Of a stretch of 64,000 nt of DNA, positions 49,232 to 59,767 are shown one piece after another. The notes beneath the pieces were generated by a model that was not told the origin of the DNA, did no database searches, and saw nothing but the letters and a program-made list of their open reading frames with translations. The position numbers and the translations under genes are program-made. The stretch is from Methylobacterium longum (lineage in GTDB: Bacteria; Pseudomonadota; Alphaproteobacteria; Rhizobiales; Beijerinckiaceae). How positions within the stretch are numbered: position 1 is the first letter of the stretch; the number at the start of each line of letters is the position of its first letter. Location of the stretch: assembly GCF_022179385.1 (NCBI RefSeq), contig NZ_BPQS01000013.1:1-64000 (forward strand), written 5' to 3'.

Positions 49232-49398
49232 GTTGCCCGCTCCAGGGCGGCATGGGATCGGCCGGACGGGATATCGAGGCGGACGGCACGTTCGGGCGAG
49301 GCGGGAACCGCCCCGCATGACGAGGGTGCGGTGAGAGAGGACGGGGCAGGGCGGCGGTCGGTGACCGCCGTGGCTCCGGAGAGCGCGAGGAGACGAGC

Positions 49399-51174
49399 AT
49401 GAGCGGCGAGGTCATGACCGGGGCCGAGATGGTCATCCGGGCCTTCCAGGATCAGGGTGTCGATACGCTGTTCGGGTACCCGGGCGGCGCCGTACTGCCG
49501 ATCTACGACGCGCTCTTCCACCAGAACGCCGTCAAGCACATTCTCGTCCGCCACGAGCAGGGCGCCGTCCACGCGGCCGAGGGCTATGCCCGCTCCTCCG
49601 GCAAGGTCGGCTGCGTCCTCGTTACCTCGGGTCCCGGGGCCACCAACATCGTCACCGGGCTCACCGACGCGATGCTGGATTCGATCCCGCTGGTCTGCAT
49701 CACCGGCCAGGTCCCGACGCACCTGATCGGCACCGACGCGTTCCAGGAATGCGACACGGTCGGCATCACGCGCCACTGCACGAAGCACAATTACCTGGTC
49801 AAATCGATCGACGACCTGCCGCGCATCCTGCACGAGGCGTTCTACGTCGCGGCCAATGGCCGGCCCGGCCCGGTCGTCGTCGACCTGCCCAAGGACATCC
49901 AGTTCGCCTCCGGGCTCTACGAGCGCCCCGAGATCGCGAGCCACAAGACCTACCGCCCGGCGGTGAAGGGCGATGCCGACCGGATCCGCGCGGCCGTCGA
50001 ACTGATGGCGACCGCGCGCCGGCCGGTCTTCTACACGGGCGGCGGCGTGATCAATTCGGGCCCGGAGGCCTCGCGCCTCCTGCGCGAACTCGTCCGCGAG
50101 ACCGGCTTCCCGGTCACCTCGACCCTGATGGGGCTCGGCGCCTATCCGGGTACGGACGAGAAGTTCCTGGGCATGCTTGGCATGCACGGGACCTACGAGG
50201 CCAATCTCGCGATGCACGAGTGCGACGTGATGATCTGCGTCGGCGCCCGGTTCGACGACCGAATCACCGGCCGGCTCGACGCGTTCTCGCCCTTCTCCAA
50301 GAAGATCCACATCGACGTCGACGCGTCCTCGATCAACAAGGTCGTCAAGGTCGATGTCGGGATCGTTGGCGATTGCGCCTCGGTGCTGGCCGACATGCTG
50401 GAGGCGTGGCGCGCCCTGCCGTCGCGGCCCGACAGGTCCAACCTCGATCCGTGGTTCCAGAAGATCGGGACCTGGAAGGCGCGCGACTGCCTCGCCTACT
50501 GGCCGTCGGGCACGATCATCAAGCCGCAATACGCCGTCCAGCGCCTCTACGAGGCCTGCAAGAATCGCGAGACCTACATCACGACCGAGGTTGGCCAGCA
50601 CCAGATGTGGGCGGCCCAGTACTTCAAGTACGACGAGCCGAACCGCTGGATGACCTCCGGCGGCCTCGGCACGATGGGCTACGGCCTGCCGGCGGCCATC
50701 GGCACCCAGCTCGCGCATCCGGACGGGCTCGTCATCGACATCGCGGGCGAGGCCTCGATCCTGATGAACATGCAGGAGATGTCGACGGCGGTTCAGTACC
50801 GGCTGCCCGTCAAGGTGTTCATCCTGAACAACGAGTACATGGGCATGGTCCGGCAGTGGCAGGAACTGCTGCACGGCTCGCGCTACTCGCAGAGCTACTC
50901 GGAGAGCCTGCCGGACTTCGTGAAGCTCGCGGAGGCCTACGGCGCCAAGGGCATGCGCTGCGAGAAGCCGGGCGACCTCGACGGCGCCATCGCGGAGATG
51001 CTCGCCCATGACGGCCCGGTGATCTTCGACTGCATCGTCGACAAGACCGAGAATTGCTTCCCGATGATCCCGTCGGGCAAGGCGCACAACGAGATGCTCC
51101 TGTCCGATTACCTCGGCGAGACCGGCGTCGAACTCGGCGACGTGATCTCCGAGGAAGGCAAGATGCTGGTGTGA
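49399..51174 (+). CDS. ilvB: Acetolactate synthase large subunit
   Basis: 591 residues. VRHEQGAVHAAEGYAR contains the ThDP-activating Glu. The FAD domain is in the middle, and the second ThDP half carries the segment GEASILMNMQEMST and ILNNEYMGMVRQWQ. The enzyme condenses pyruvate into acetolactate, the first common step to Val and Leu, or acetohydroxybutyrate for Ile. The metal motif reads GEA where many homologues have GDA or GDG. It is controlled by the upstream attenuator and followed by ilvN after 81 bases. Confidence 0.97.
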   Translation: MSGEVMTGAEMVIRAFQDQGVDTLFGYPGGAVLPIYDALFHQNAVKHILVRHEQGAVHAAEGYARSSGKVGCVLVTSGPGATNIVTGLTDAMLDSIPLVCITGQVPTHLIGTDAFQECDTVGITRHCTKHNYLVKSIDDLPRILHEAFYVAANGRPGPVVVDLPKDIQFASGLYERPEIASHKTYRPAVKGDADRIRAAVELMATARRPVFYTGGGVINSGPEASRLLRELVRETGFPVTSTLMGLGAYPGTDEKFLGMLGMHGTYEANLAMHECDVMICVGARFDDRITGRLDAFSPFSKKIHIDVDASSINKVVKVDVGIVGDCASVLADMLEAWRALPSRPDRSNLDPWFQKIGTWKARDCLAYWPSGTIIKPQYAVQRLYEACKNRETYITTEVGQHQMWAAQYFKYDEPNRWMTSGGLGTMGYGLPAAIGTQLAHPDGLVIDIAGEASILMNMQEMSTAVQYRLPVKVFILNNEYMGMVRQWQELLHGSRYSQSYSESLPDFVKLAEAYGAKGMRCEKPGDLDGAIAEMLAHDGPVIFDCIVDKTENCFPMIPSGKAHNEMLLSDYLGETGVELGDVISEEGKMLV

Positions 51175-51180
51175 GGGAGG

Positions 51181-51205
51181 GCGGCCCGGCGTACCGCCGG
51201 GCCGC
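51181..51205 (+). other. Perfect GC hairpin between ilvB and ilvN
   Basis: GCGGCCCGGCG and CGCCGGGCCGC form a perfect 11-bp stem with a 3-base loop, six bases after the ilvB stop codon. No T run follows. It may protect the ilvB 3' end or tune the amount of ilvN. Confidence 0.7.
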
Positions 51206-51208
51206 GAT

Positions 51209-51223
51209 CCGCCGCTGCGGCGG
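51209..51223 (+). other. Second short hairpin between ilvB and ilvN
   Basis: CCGCCG-CTG-CGGCGG follows the first hairpin by three bases. It lies about 33 bases before the ilvN ATG. Confidence 0.5.
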
Positions 51224-51255
51224 CAATGGGTCGAACGACGAGGACGAGGCCGGCG

Positions 51256-51798
51256 ATGAATGCGATGAACACCCACTACCCCGATGCCGTCCGCGTCGAG
51301 CCGGTGAACCGGCACACGCTGGCGGTGATCGTCGACAACGAGCCCGGCGTGCTCGCCCGCATCTCGGGGCTGTTCTCCGGCCGCGGCTACAACATCGAGA
51401 GCCTGACCGTCTCCGAGACCGAGGAGGCGCGCCACATCTCGCGCATCACCATCGTCACCACGGGCACCAACGCCGTGATCGAGCAGATCAAGGCGCAGCT
51501 CGACCGGCTGGTGCCGGTCCACCGGGTGGTGGATTTGACGCTTCAGGGCAACGCCCTCGAGCGTGAGATCTGCCTCGTGAAGGTGAAGGGCGAGGGCGAG
51601 CACCGCAGCGAGGCCCTGCGGCTCGCCGCCGCCTTCGGCGCCAAGACGCTGGACGCCACGCTCAACTCCTTCGTGTTCGAGCTGACCGGGGCCACCGAGG
51701 AGATCGACCGGTTCGTGCGCCTGATGAGCGTGATCGGGCTGGTGGAGATCTGCCGGACCGGCATCTCCGCGATGGGGCGCGGGGCGGAGCCGCTTTAG
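51256..51798 (+). CDS. ilvN: Acetolactate synthase small (regulatory) subunit
   Basis: 180 residues. The N-terminal ACT domain (LAVIVDNEPGVLARISGLFSG, then GYNIESLTVSETE) is the valine-binding part and the C-terminal half supports the catalytic subunit. It confers feedback inhibition on IlvB. The ATG at 51256 is chosen; an internal ATG three codons on is possible. Confidence 0.96.
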   Translation: MNAMNTHYPDAVRVEPVNRHTLAVIVDNEPGVLARISGLFSGRGYNIESLTVSETEEARHISRITIVTTGTNAVIEQIKAQLDRLVPVHRVVDLTLQGNALEREICLVKVKGEGEHRSEALRLAAAFGAKTLDATLNSFVFELTGATEEIDRFVRLMSVIGLVEICRTGISAMGRGAEPL

Positions 51799-51919
51799 GA
51801 TCTGGCCACTCGGCCGAACGGTGTTGCGGAGCGCCGATTGAATCGATGAGGCGAGCCGATCGAGGCCGCCTTGCTGCGGCGAACGCGCCGCGCCCGACTT
51901 CGTCGATCAAGGATCACTC

Positions 51920-52564
51920 ATGACCGCCCGCACCCTCTACTACGCCCCCGGCGCCTGCTCGCTGGCCGCCCACATCGTCCTGGAGGAATCCGGGCTGTCA
52001 TACGAGGGCATCAAGCTCGACCTCGCCGCCGGCGACCAGCGCCGGCCGGAATACCTCGCGATCAACGATCGCGGCCGCGTGCCGGCGCTGACCGAGGACG
52101 GCTGGGTGCTCACCGAATGCGCGGCGATCATGCGCCACGTGGCCCGTCAGGTGCCGGAGACGGCATTGTGGCCCACCGACCTGCGCGAGCAGGCCGCCGC
52201 GGACGAGTGGCTCGGCTGGCTCGCCTGCAACCACCACGTGACCTACGCCCATGTCCGCCGGCCCGAGCGCTACTCCGACGACGAGAGCGCCCTTCCGGGC
52301 ATCAAGGCGAAGGCGGCCAACACCTACGCCGACCTCGCCACCATGACCGAGGTGCGCCTCTCGCACGGCGGCTGGGCGGTGGGCGACCGCTTCAGCGTCG
52401 TCGACGCCTACCTGACGGTGTTCTGGTTCTGGGCCAACGGTCCGGTGCTCCGGTTCGACATGGCCGGCCGCTTCCCGGCCTGGACCGCCCATGCCCGTCG
52501 CGTTGCCGAGCGGCCGGCCGTGCAGGCCGTCTTCGCCCGCGAGGGCCTGCCCCTGCCGCGCTGA
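51920..52564 (+). CDS. Glutathione S-transferase family protein
   Basis: 214 residues with a thioredoxin-fold N-terminus (LYYAPGACSLAAHIVLEE; Cys13 matches the beta-class catalytic Cys) and an all-helical C-domain. RGRVPALTEDG binds glutathione. The physiological substrate is unknown. Its place between ilvN and tetR-ilvC does not suggest a specific link. Confidence 0.92.
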   Translation: MTARTLYYAPGACSLAAHIVLEESGLSYEGIKLDLAAGDQRRPEYLAINDRGRVPALTEDGWVLTECAAIMRHVARQVPETALWPTDLREQAAADEWLGWLACNHHVTYAHVRRPERYSDDESALPGIKAKAANTYADLATMTEVRLSHGGWAVGDRFSVVDAYLTVFWFWANGPVLRFDMAGRFPAWTAHARRVAERPAVQAVFAREGLPLPR

Positions 52565-52619
52565 CACGGTCGGGGCGCGGCACCCCCCTTGCCGCCATCC
52601 GCGAATCGTCCTAGAGCGC

Positions 52620-52633
52620 GTACCGTACGGTAC
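52620..52633. promoter_or_regulatory. Palindromic operator candidate for the TetR regulator
   Basis: GTACCGTACGGTAC is a perfect 14-bp palindrome, with a further GGTAC repeat at its right edge. It lies 16 bases upstream of the tetR ATG, where TetR repressors usually bind their own promoter. Confidence 0.6.
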
Positions 52634-52648
52634 GGTACGCCATTCGAG

Positions 52649-53305
52649 ATGATGCAGACCAGCGCCACAGCAGAGCGGGACGCGCCTTCGGTACGCCAGC
52701 AGGCGGTGCTGGATGCCGTGCTCGGCCTCATGGTCGAGGACGGCGAGCAGCTCACCATGGATGCCGTCGCGCGGCGGGCGAGCTGCTCGAAGGAGACGCT
52801 CTACAAGTGGTTCGGCGACCGGGACGGGCTGCTGACCGCGACGGTGCGCTGGCAGGCCTCGCGGGTCCATGCGGGCTCCGATGCCGCGCATGTGCTCGAC
52901 GGCGCGACCCTGCGGGAGCGCCTGCAGGACTTCGCCGTGACGTGGCTGGAGGTCATCACCGGTCCGACCTCGGTGGCGCTGAACCGGATCGCCATCGCGC
53001 ATGCGGGCTCGCGCAAGAGCAACCTCGGCGGCATCGTCCTGGCGAACGGGCGCTTCGCCATCGGTGAGCGCGTGAAGCCCGTGCTGGAGGCTGGGCGCGC
53101 CGCCGGCCTTCTCGCCTTCGCGGACAGCGAGGCCGCCTTCCGGACCTTCTTCGGCCTCGTCGGCCGGGATATCCAGATCCGACTTCTGCTCGGCGAGACC
53201 CTCGATTTCGATGGGGCCGAGATCCGGCGCGATGCGGGCCGCGCCGTCGAGCAGTTCCTGGCCCTCTACGGCCGGGCCACAACCGACCCGAACCACCACG
53301 TTTAA
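52649..53305 (+). CDS. TetR-family transcriptional regulator
   Basis: 218 residues. The helix-turn-helix reads TMDAVARRASCSKETLYKWF, followed by a C-terminal ligand domain of the TetR_C type with AHAGSRKSNLGGIV. The palindrome directly upstream suggests autorepression. The stop lies 12 bases before ilvC, so ilvC may be read on the same transcript and could be a target. Confidence 0.92.
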   Translation: MMQTSATAERDAPSVRQQAVLDAVLGLMVEDGEQLTMDAVARRASCSKETLYKWFGDRDGLLTATVRWQASRVHAGSDAAHVLDGATLRERLQDFAVTWLEVITGPTSVALNRIAIAHAGSRKSNLGGIVLANGRFAIGERVKPVLEAGRAAGLLAFADSEAAFRTFFGLVGRDIQIRLLLGETLDFDGAEIRRDAGRAVEQFLALYGRATTDPNHHV

Positions 53306-54337
<1,032 letters not shown>

Positions 54338-54346
54338 TCCGCACCC

Positions 54347-54373
54347 GCGCGGTCGGGCTCTGCCCGGCCGCGC
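54347..54373 (+). terminator. First hairpin after ilvC
   Basis: GCGCGGTCGGGC pairs with GCCCGGCCGCGC, twelve pairs with one G-U and a TCT loop, ten bases past the stop. There is no T run. Confidence 0.5.
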
Positions 54374-54379
54374 ATGCCG

Positions 54380-54409
54380 GGGCCGGTCACGCGAAGGCGT
54401 GGCCGGCCC
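54380..54409 (+). terminator. Second hairpin after ilvC
   Basis: GGGCCGGTCACGC pairs with GCGTGGCCGGCCC, thirteen pairs with one G-U and a GAAG loop, followed by TTCGCGTT. With the first hairpin it probably ends or protects the ilvC transcript. Confidence 0.55.
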
Positions 54410-54502
54410 TTCGCGTTCCGGGTTGCCCGGCACCGGACATCCCGGCCATAAGCCCCGCAGCGGTCCCGCCTGCACGAGGACCGGCACGCGGAGAGGACAC
54501 GC

Positions 54503-55156
54503 ATGGCATCGCTCTATTCCGACGCGCACCGGGCGCTGCAGGAGGAGTTCGGCACCACCAAGCTCGCCGTGCGCCTCGACGAGGACTGGGTCCACGAGAG
54601 CGTCCAGCCGGACGAGGCCGCCTTCATCGGCGCCCGCGACATGTTCTTCCTCTCGACCGTCGACCCGGACGGCATGCCGACCGTCTCCTACAAGGGCGGC
54701 CCCACGGGCTTCGTGAAGGTGCTCGACGCCAGCACGCTGGTGTTCCCGGGCTTCGACGGCAACGGCATGTTCTACTCGATGGGCAACATCGAGGGTCAGG
54801 CCAAGGTCGGCCTGCTGTTCATCGACTTCGAGACGCCGCACCGCATCCGCGTGCAAGGCCACGCGACGCTGCTGCGCGACGACGCCCTCATGGCCGAGTA
54901 CACCGAGGCGAAGTACCTCGTGAAGGTCGCGGTCACCAAGATCTGGGTCAACTGCCCGCGCTACATCCACAAGTACCAGAAGCTCGAGCAGAACAAGTAC
55001 GTGCCGCGGCCCGGCCGCGAGACCCCGCTCGCCGCCTGGAAGCGCCTCGACCTCGCGGGCGACGTGATCAGCGATGCCGACAAGGCCCGTGTCGCCCAGG
55101 AGGGCAAGCTGGACGTCTCCGAGTACGAGGCGCTGATGGCCCGCGGCGAGGCCTGA
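54503..55156 (+). CDS. Pyridoxamine 5'-phosphate oxidase family protein
   Basis: 217 residues of FMN-binding split-barrel type. ARDMFFLSTVDPDGMPTVSYKGG, FPGFDGNGMFYSMGNIEG and VGLLFIDFETPHRIRVQGHA match this group. Despite the family name, such proteins are usually flavin-dependent reductases of unknown substrate. GGAGAGG precedes the ATG. Confidence 0.88.
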   Translation: MASLYSDAHRALQEEFGTTKLAVRLDEDWVHESVQPDEAAFIGARDMFFLSTVDPDGMPTVSYKGGPTGFVKVLDASTLVFPGFDGNGMFYSMGNIEGQAKVGLLFIDFETPHRIRVQGHATLLRDDALMAEYTEAKYLVKVAVTKIWVNCPRYIHKYQKLEQNKYVPRPGRETPLAAWKRLDLAGDVISDADKARVAQEGKLDVSEYEALMARGEA

Positions 55157-55160
55157 GCCG

Positions 55161-55940
55161 CTACCGCGCCCGCGCCACGATGAACACCCGCGGGAAGGCC
55201 AACAGGCGCCGCCCGTCGCTGCGCGGCGGGTAGGCGGCCTCGATCTCGGCGGTGTAGGCCGACAGGAATCCGGCCCGCTCCCCGGCATCGAGCGGGTCGA
55301 GGAAGGGCCGGAGCCCCGTGGCGCTCACCCAGTCCACGATGGCGGCGGCATCCGCCATCCGGTGGTGATAGGCGGTGCGCCAGACATCGACCTCGGCGGC
55401 GTGCGGCGCCAACAGGTCGTAATAGGCCGCGGGCTCCAGCATCCGCCCGAGGCGGCCGGCCACGGCCGGATCGCCGATCGCCGCCGCCCAGGGTCCGTCC
55501 GCCGCGACGTCGCGCATCAGGCGATGGGTGGGCTCGGCGAGGTTGTCGGGCATCTGCACCGCGAGCACGCCGCCCGGGGCGAGGAGGCCGAACAGCCGCG
55601 GCAGCAGGCGCGCGTGGTCCGGCAGCCATTGCAGCACGGCGTTGGCGTAGATCAGGTCCGGCGCCCGCTCCGGAATCCAGGTCGCGGCATCGGCCAGCGC
55701 GAAGGCTAGGCCCGGAAGCCGGGCGCGGGCGCTCGCCAGCATCGCCGGCGAGGCATCGAGGCCGATCACCTCCGCGCCCGGGTAGCGCGCCGCGATCAGC
55801 GCGGTGGAATTGCCCGGGCCGCAGCCGAGATCGCAGGCCAGGAGCGGCGCGGCGAGGGGCACGCGGGCGAGGAGTTCGGCGGCGGGGCGGGTCCGCTCGT
55901 CCTCGAAGCGGGTGTAGAGGGCGGGGTTCCAATCGGCCAT
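55161..55940 (-). CDS. tam: Trans-aconitate 2-methyltransferase
   Basis: 259 residues. Start [20 protein letters not shown], the SAM loop [14 protein letters not shown], and the length of the E. coli enzyme (252) support Tam. It detoxifies trans-aconitate formed from cis-aconitate. It is convergent with the oxidase gene, with stops five bases apart. Confidence 0.92.
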   Translation of the reverse strand: MADWNPALYTRFEDERTRPAAELLARVPLAAPLLACDLGCGPGNSTALIAARYPGAEVIGLDASPAMLASARARLPGLAFALADAATWIPERAPDLIYANAVLQWLPDHARLLPRLFGLLAPGGVLAVQMPDNLAEPTHRLMRDVAADGPWAAAIGDPAVAGRLGRMLEPAAYYDLLAPHAAEVDVWRTAYHHRMADAAAIVDWVSATGLRPFLDPLDAGERAGFLSAYTAEIEAAYPPRSDGRRLLAFPRVFIVARAR

Positions 55941-55961
55941 CGCAACCCTCCGTCGTCGCGG

Positions 55962-56663
55962 TCAGCAGCCGAGCCGGTCGGCGAGATCCGCGAGGTCCCG
56001 CGCCGCGTGGGTGACCGGCACCGTCGGCGCGGTCTCGCCGCCGGCCGGCCCGTGCTCGTGGGGCCGGGCGATGTGGGCGGTGGCGAGCCCGTGACCCGCC
56101 GCCGCCGCGAGGTCGTTCGAGTGGGCCGCGACCATCATGGTCTCCGCGGGCGCGAAGCCGAGGGCCGCGACCGCGTCGCGGTAGAGAGCGGGCTTCGGCT
56201 TGTAGTCGCGGGAATAGCCGGCTCCGAGGATCGCGTCGAAGATCAGCCCGTTGCGGCGGGCGAGGTCGGCCATCAGCCGGACATGCCCGTTCGAGTTCGG
56301 CGCCAGGAGGTGCTTCGCCCGCAGCCGCCGCAGCGCGTCCGGCACCTCGGGCCAGGCGTCGAGCCGGTGCCAGGCCTGGACCAGCTCCCGCCGGAGGTCC
56401 TCGGACACGCCCGCGATGCCGAACTGTGCCAGCACGTCCGGCAGGGACTCGGCCTGGAGCGTGTCGAGGTCGACGAAGGGCCGGGCGCCGGAGCGCACCG
56501 TCTCCATCGACGGGTTGTAGCGGGCCCGCCACGCATCCGCGAAGGCACCGGCATCGAGGTCTGGCGCGAGGGGCGCGAGCAGCCGCGCCGCCTCGCGGGC
56601 GACGCCGGAGCGCCAGTCCACCAGCGTCCCGAAGACGTCGAAGACCAGCGCCCGGACGGTCAC
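55962..56663 (-). CDS. Haloacid dehalogenase, type II
   Basis: 233 residues from a GTG. HAD nucleophile Asp is in [11 protein letters not shown], the Arg-containing WRARYNPSM, and [17 protein letters not shown] and [11 protein letters not shown] follow the L-2-haloacid dehalogenase pattern. It could remove halide from 2-haloacids. Its start overlaps the trpS stop by 4 bases (GTGA), so it is co-translated with trpS. Confidence 0.9.
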   Translation of the reverse strand: MTVRALVFDVFGTLVDWRSGVAREAARLLAPLAPDLDAGAFADAWRARYNPSMETVRSGARPFVDLDTLQAESLPDVLAQFGIAGVSEDLRRELVQAWHRLDAWPEVPDALRRLRAKHLLAPNSNGHVRLMADLARRNGLIFDAILGAGYSRDYKPKPALYRDAVAALGFAPAETMMVAAHSNDLAAAAGHGLATAHIARPHEHGPAGGETAPTVPVTHAARDLADLADRLGC

Positions 56664-57724
56664 CGCACCGCCTGAAGGCTCGGACCGCGCCGCACGAAGC
56701 CGACGATGTCCTTGACCGCGTCCAGCGTCTGCGCCGCGATGGTCTCGGCCCGGGCGGAGCCATCGGCCAGCACGGCGTCGATGTGGCCGGGATCGGCCGT
56801 GAGCCGGCGCATCTCCCCGGCGATCGGCGCGAGGCTCGTCACCGCGAGGTCGGCGAGCGCCGGCTTGAAGGCGGAGAACTGCGCCCCGCCGAAGTCGCGC
56901 AGCACCTCTTCGCGGGTGATGCCGGCGAGCGCCGCGTAGATCCCCACGAGGTTGTCCGCCTCCGGCCGCTCCTTCAGCCCCGCCACCTCGGAGGGCAGGG
57001 GCTCCGGATCGGTCTTGGCCCGCCGGATCTTCTGGGCGATGGCGTCCGCATCGTCCGTGAGGTTGATGCGGGAATTGTCGGACGGGTCCGACTTGGACAT
57101 CTTCTTGGTGCCGTCGCGCAGCGACATGACCCGGGCGGCCGGGCCGCCGATCAGCGGCTCCGTGATCGGGAAGAACGCGTCGCCGTGACCGTGCGCCGCG
57201 ATCGAGCCGGCGAAGTCCGTGTTGAACTTCTGGGCGATGTCCCGGGTCAACTCCAGGTGCTGCTTCTGGTCCTCGCCCACGGGGACGTGGGTCGCCCGGT
57301 AGGCCAGGATGTCGGCGGCCATCAGCACGGGATAGTCGTACAGGCCGATGGAGGCGTTCTCCCGGTCCTTGCCGGCCTTCTCCTTGAACTGGGTCATGCG
57401 GTTCAGCCAGCCGAGGCGGGCGACGCAGTTGAACACCCAGGCGAGCTCGGCATGCTGCGGGACCTGGCTCTGGTTGAACACGATCGAGCGCTTCGGATCG
57501 ATTCCGGCGGCGAGGAAGGCGGCCGTGACCTCGCGGATCTGGCCGCGCAGGGCCTCCGGGTCCTGCCAGACGGTGATCGCGTGCAGATCGACCACGCAGT
57601 ACAGGCACTGCGCGTCGCGGTCCTGCATCTCCACGAAGCGCTTCACCGCCCCGAGATAGTTGCCGAGGTGCAGGTTGCCGGTGGGCTGGACGCCCGAGAA
57701 GACCAATTCGGTGAACGCGGCCAT
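56660..57724 (-). CDS. trpS: Tryptophan-tRNA ligase
   Basis: 354 residues. The class I signatures are [12 protein letters not shown] (HIGH-type) and [11 protein letters not shown]. It charges tRNA-Trp. An inverted repeat lies 78 bases upstream. It is coupled to the dehalogenase gene downstream. Confidence 0.97.
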   Translation of the reverse strand: MAAFTELVFSGVQPTGNLHLGNYLGAVKRFVEMQDRDAQCLYCVVDLHAITVWQDPEALRGQIREVTAAFLAAGIDPKRSIVFNQSQVPQHAELAWVFNCVARLGWLNRMTQFKEKAGKDRENASIGLYDYPVLMAADILAYRATHVPVGEDQKQHLELTRDIAQKFNTDFAGSIAAHGHGDAFFPITEPLIGGPAARVMSLRDGTKKMSKSDPSDNSRINLTDDADAIAQKIRRAKTDPEPLPSEVAGLKERPEADNLVGIYAALAGITREEVLRDFGGAQFSAFKPALADLAVTSLAPIAGEMRRLTADPGHIDAVLADGSARAETIAAQTLDAVKDIVGFVRRGPSLQAVR

Positions 57725-57801
57725 CGGCGCCGATCCTGAGCAAGCATAGACCGGGGCTCCGCGCCGTCCGGGCGCGGGGTTACTCGCACCCGTAGGCCGG
57801 A

Positions 57802-57827
57802 CCGGTCAAGGCGCGCCGCTTGACCGG
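57802..57827. repeat. Inverted repeat upstream of trpS
   Basis: CCGGTCAAG and CTTGACCGG flank GCGCGCCG, a perfect 9-bp inverted repeat. It lies between trpS and the divergent di-heme gene and contains TTGACC on the forward strand and TTGACC on the reverse. It may be an operator or a hairpin. Confidence 0.5.
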
Positions 57828-58000
57828 CCGGTGCGCCGGACGGGCGCCGGCCGTCGGCAGCACGGGCCTCCCGATCCCATCTCGCCGTCGCTGCGCGCCA
57901 TCCAAACGGATGATGCCGCGAACCAGCCGATGTTACATTCCGTTTTACTGATTTGATTCGCGGAATTCGGCTGTCTGACCACTGTATTCGCGGGGGATCG

Positions 58001-59752
58001 ATGTCGTCGGCACGCAGACTCCTCACGGCCGTCTGGGCCTGCCTCCCCCTCCTGTCGGTGCCTGCTGCCCGGGCGCAATCCACGCCGCCGATCTCTGTCG
58101 ATCAGGGCTCCGACTGGGACGACCGTGTGCGGCGGGCCTTCTACCTCCAGAGTCAGGGCTCCGAGCTGATGCCACTCGCGTGGCTGAAAGCCCTGAAGCG
58201 GACCGACGGGACGCCGTTCCTCGCGGGAAGCCTGTCGCGCTACGGCTATCTGCCCAATCCCGACAGCCGTGACGATCTGCCCGTCGGATTCACCTTCGCC
58301 GGCCCCGCCGGGGGCGAGATCGCCGGGATGACCTGTGCGGCCTGCCATACCCGTCAGATCACGGTCGACGGCAAGGCCTACCGGATCGACGGTGGGCCCG
58401 CCATCGCCGACTTCCAGAGCCTCCTGAGCGACCTGGATGTCTCCATGGCCGCGGTCGTCGCGTCGGAGGCGGCATTCCAGCCCTTCGCCCGGACGGTTCT
58501 CGGCAAGGCGGCCGAGGACGCGGACGCGGTCCAGAACCTCTCCTTCTTCGTGAAGGCTTGGTACGACCGCTATCACACGCTGATGACGCGGGCCTTGCCC
58601 AAGACCCCCTGGGGCCCTGCGCGGCTCGACGCCGTGGGGATGATCTTCAACCGCGTCACGGGCCTGGATATCGGCGTCCCGCCCAACACCATGATCCCGG
58701 ACAACATCCGCGTCGCTGATGCGCCGACGCGCTATCCCTTCCTCTGGAACGCGCCGCGTCAGGACCGGACCCAGTGGCCGGGTTTCGCGGAGAACGGCAA
58801 CGACAGTCTCGCCTTGTCGCGGAATCTCGGCGAGGTGCTCGGCGTGTTCGGCCGGTTCCATCCCCGGCCGGACCCGTTCAAGGTCCTGCTCAGATACGAT
58901 TACCTCAGCGACAACTCGGCGAACTTCAACGGCCTGCGGCTCTTGGAGGACGCGGTTAAGAAGATCGGCCCGCCGCGTTGGCCCTGGACTCTGCAGGCGA
59001 CGCTGGTTGAGCGGGGCAAGATGATCTTCGAGCGGGGGGAGTCGGAGGGCGGCTGCAAAGGCTGCCATTGGCCGAACCCGGGTGTCCGCTGGCCGGGTGA
59101 AGCGGCGACGTGGCACACCCCGGTCAAGGATGTCGGCACCGATTCCCGCGAGCACGGGATCATGCAGTGGCGGGCGAAGAGCGGGGTCCTCACCGGCGCG
59201 CAGATCCCCCTTGTGCAGTCGATGCCGCTCAAGGCCGAGAACGAGTGCGCCATCAGCATCCTCGCCAACGCTGTGGCCGGCTCGATCATCCAGAGCTTCA
59301 ATCCCTTTCTGACCGCAGCGCCGCCGGGGATGGCTCCGCCGCACCTCAACGTGCTCGCGCTGCCGCAGCAACTGCGGTCTCTCGCCAATGCGTTCCCCCG
59401 GGCGGGTGATACGAGCTGCACCTCCGGCGTCCCGGCCGGGACCTATCCGTACGAGGCGCGCGTGCTCGAAGGGATCTGGGCGGCCGCGCCCTATCTCCAC
59501 AACGGGTCCGTGGCGACCCTCGCGGACCTCCTGAAGAAGCCGAACGACCGCCGCCCGTCCTTCAGGATCGGGTCGAACTACGATACCGAGGCCGTCGGCC
59601 TCGGCGAGGACCAGACGCAGTTCGACTACACGTTGAACACGACGGATTGCACCGATCGCGATTCCGGCAACAGCCGGTGCGGGCACGATTACGGCACGAA
59701 TCTCACGCCCGACGAGAAGAGGGCCCTTCTCGAGTATCTGAAGTCACTTTAG
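58001..59752 (+). CDS. Exported di-heme cytochrome, RoxA/MauG-like
   Basis: 583 residues. A Sec signal peptide (LLTAVWACLPLLSVPAARA) is followed by heme sites CAACH at 112-116 and CKGCH at 352-356, about 240 residues apart. GIWAAAPYLHNGSVATLADL near the end is the typical distal segment of the RoxA/MauG group. RoxA cleaves rubber and MauG makes tryptophan cross-links; the substrate here is unknown. It stands alone, divergent from trpS. Confidence 0.86.
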   Translation: MSSARRLLTAVWACLPLLSVPAARAQSTPPISVDQGSDWDDRVRRAFYLQSQGSELMPLAWLKALKRTDGTPFLAGSLSRYGYLPNPDSRDDLPVGFTFAGPAGGEIAGMTCAACHTRQITVDGKAYRIDGGPAIADFQSLLSDLDVSMAAVVASEAAFQPFARTVLGKAAEDADAVQNLSFFVKAWYDRYHTLMTRALPKTPWGPARLDAVGMIFNRVTGLDIGVPPNTMIPDNIRVADAPTRYPFLWNAPRQDRTQWPGFAENGNDSLALSRNLGEVLGVFGRFHPRPDPFKVLLRYDYLSDNSANFNGLRLLEDAVKKIGPPRWPWTLQATLVERGKMIFERGESEGGCKGCHWPNPGVRWPGEAATWHTPVKDVGTDSREHGIMQWRAKSGVLTGAQIPLVQSMPLKAENECAISILANAVAGSIIQSFNPFLTAAPPGMAPPHLNVLALPQQLRSLANAFPRAGDTSCTSGVPAGTYPYEARVLEGIWAAAPYLHNGSVATLADLLKKPNDRRPSFRIGSNYDTEAVGLGEDQTQFDYTLNTTDCTDRDSGNSRCGHDYGTNLTPDEKRALLEYLKSL

Positions 59753-59767
59753 GCGCAGCACGTCGGC

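Larger units (their letters stand above)
48967..49398 (+). other. 432-base leader region of ilvB
   Basis: Apart from the promoter, leader peptide and terminator listed separately, the remaining 160 or so bases before the ilvB start (49232-49398) show no gene; AGGAG occurs near 49388 as the ilvB ribosome site. Confidence 0.7.

Noticed and set aside
49156..51603. A long open frame antisense to ilvB
   Set aside because: The composition is that of an antisense shadow and the sense strand encodes a complete acetolactate synthase.
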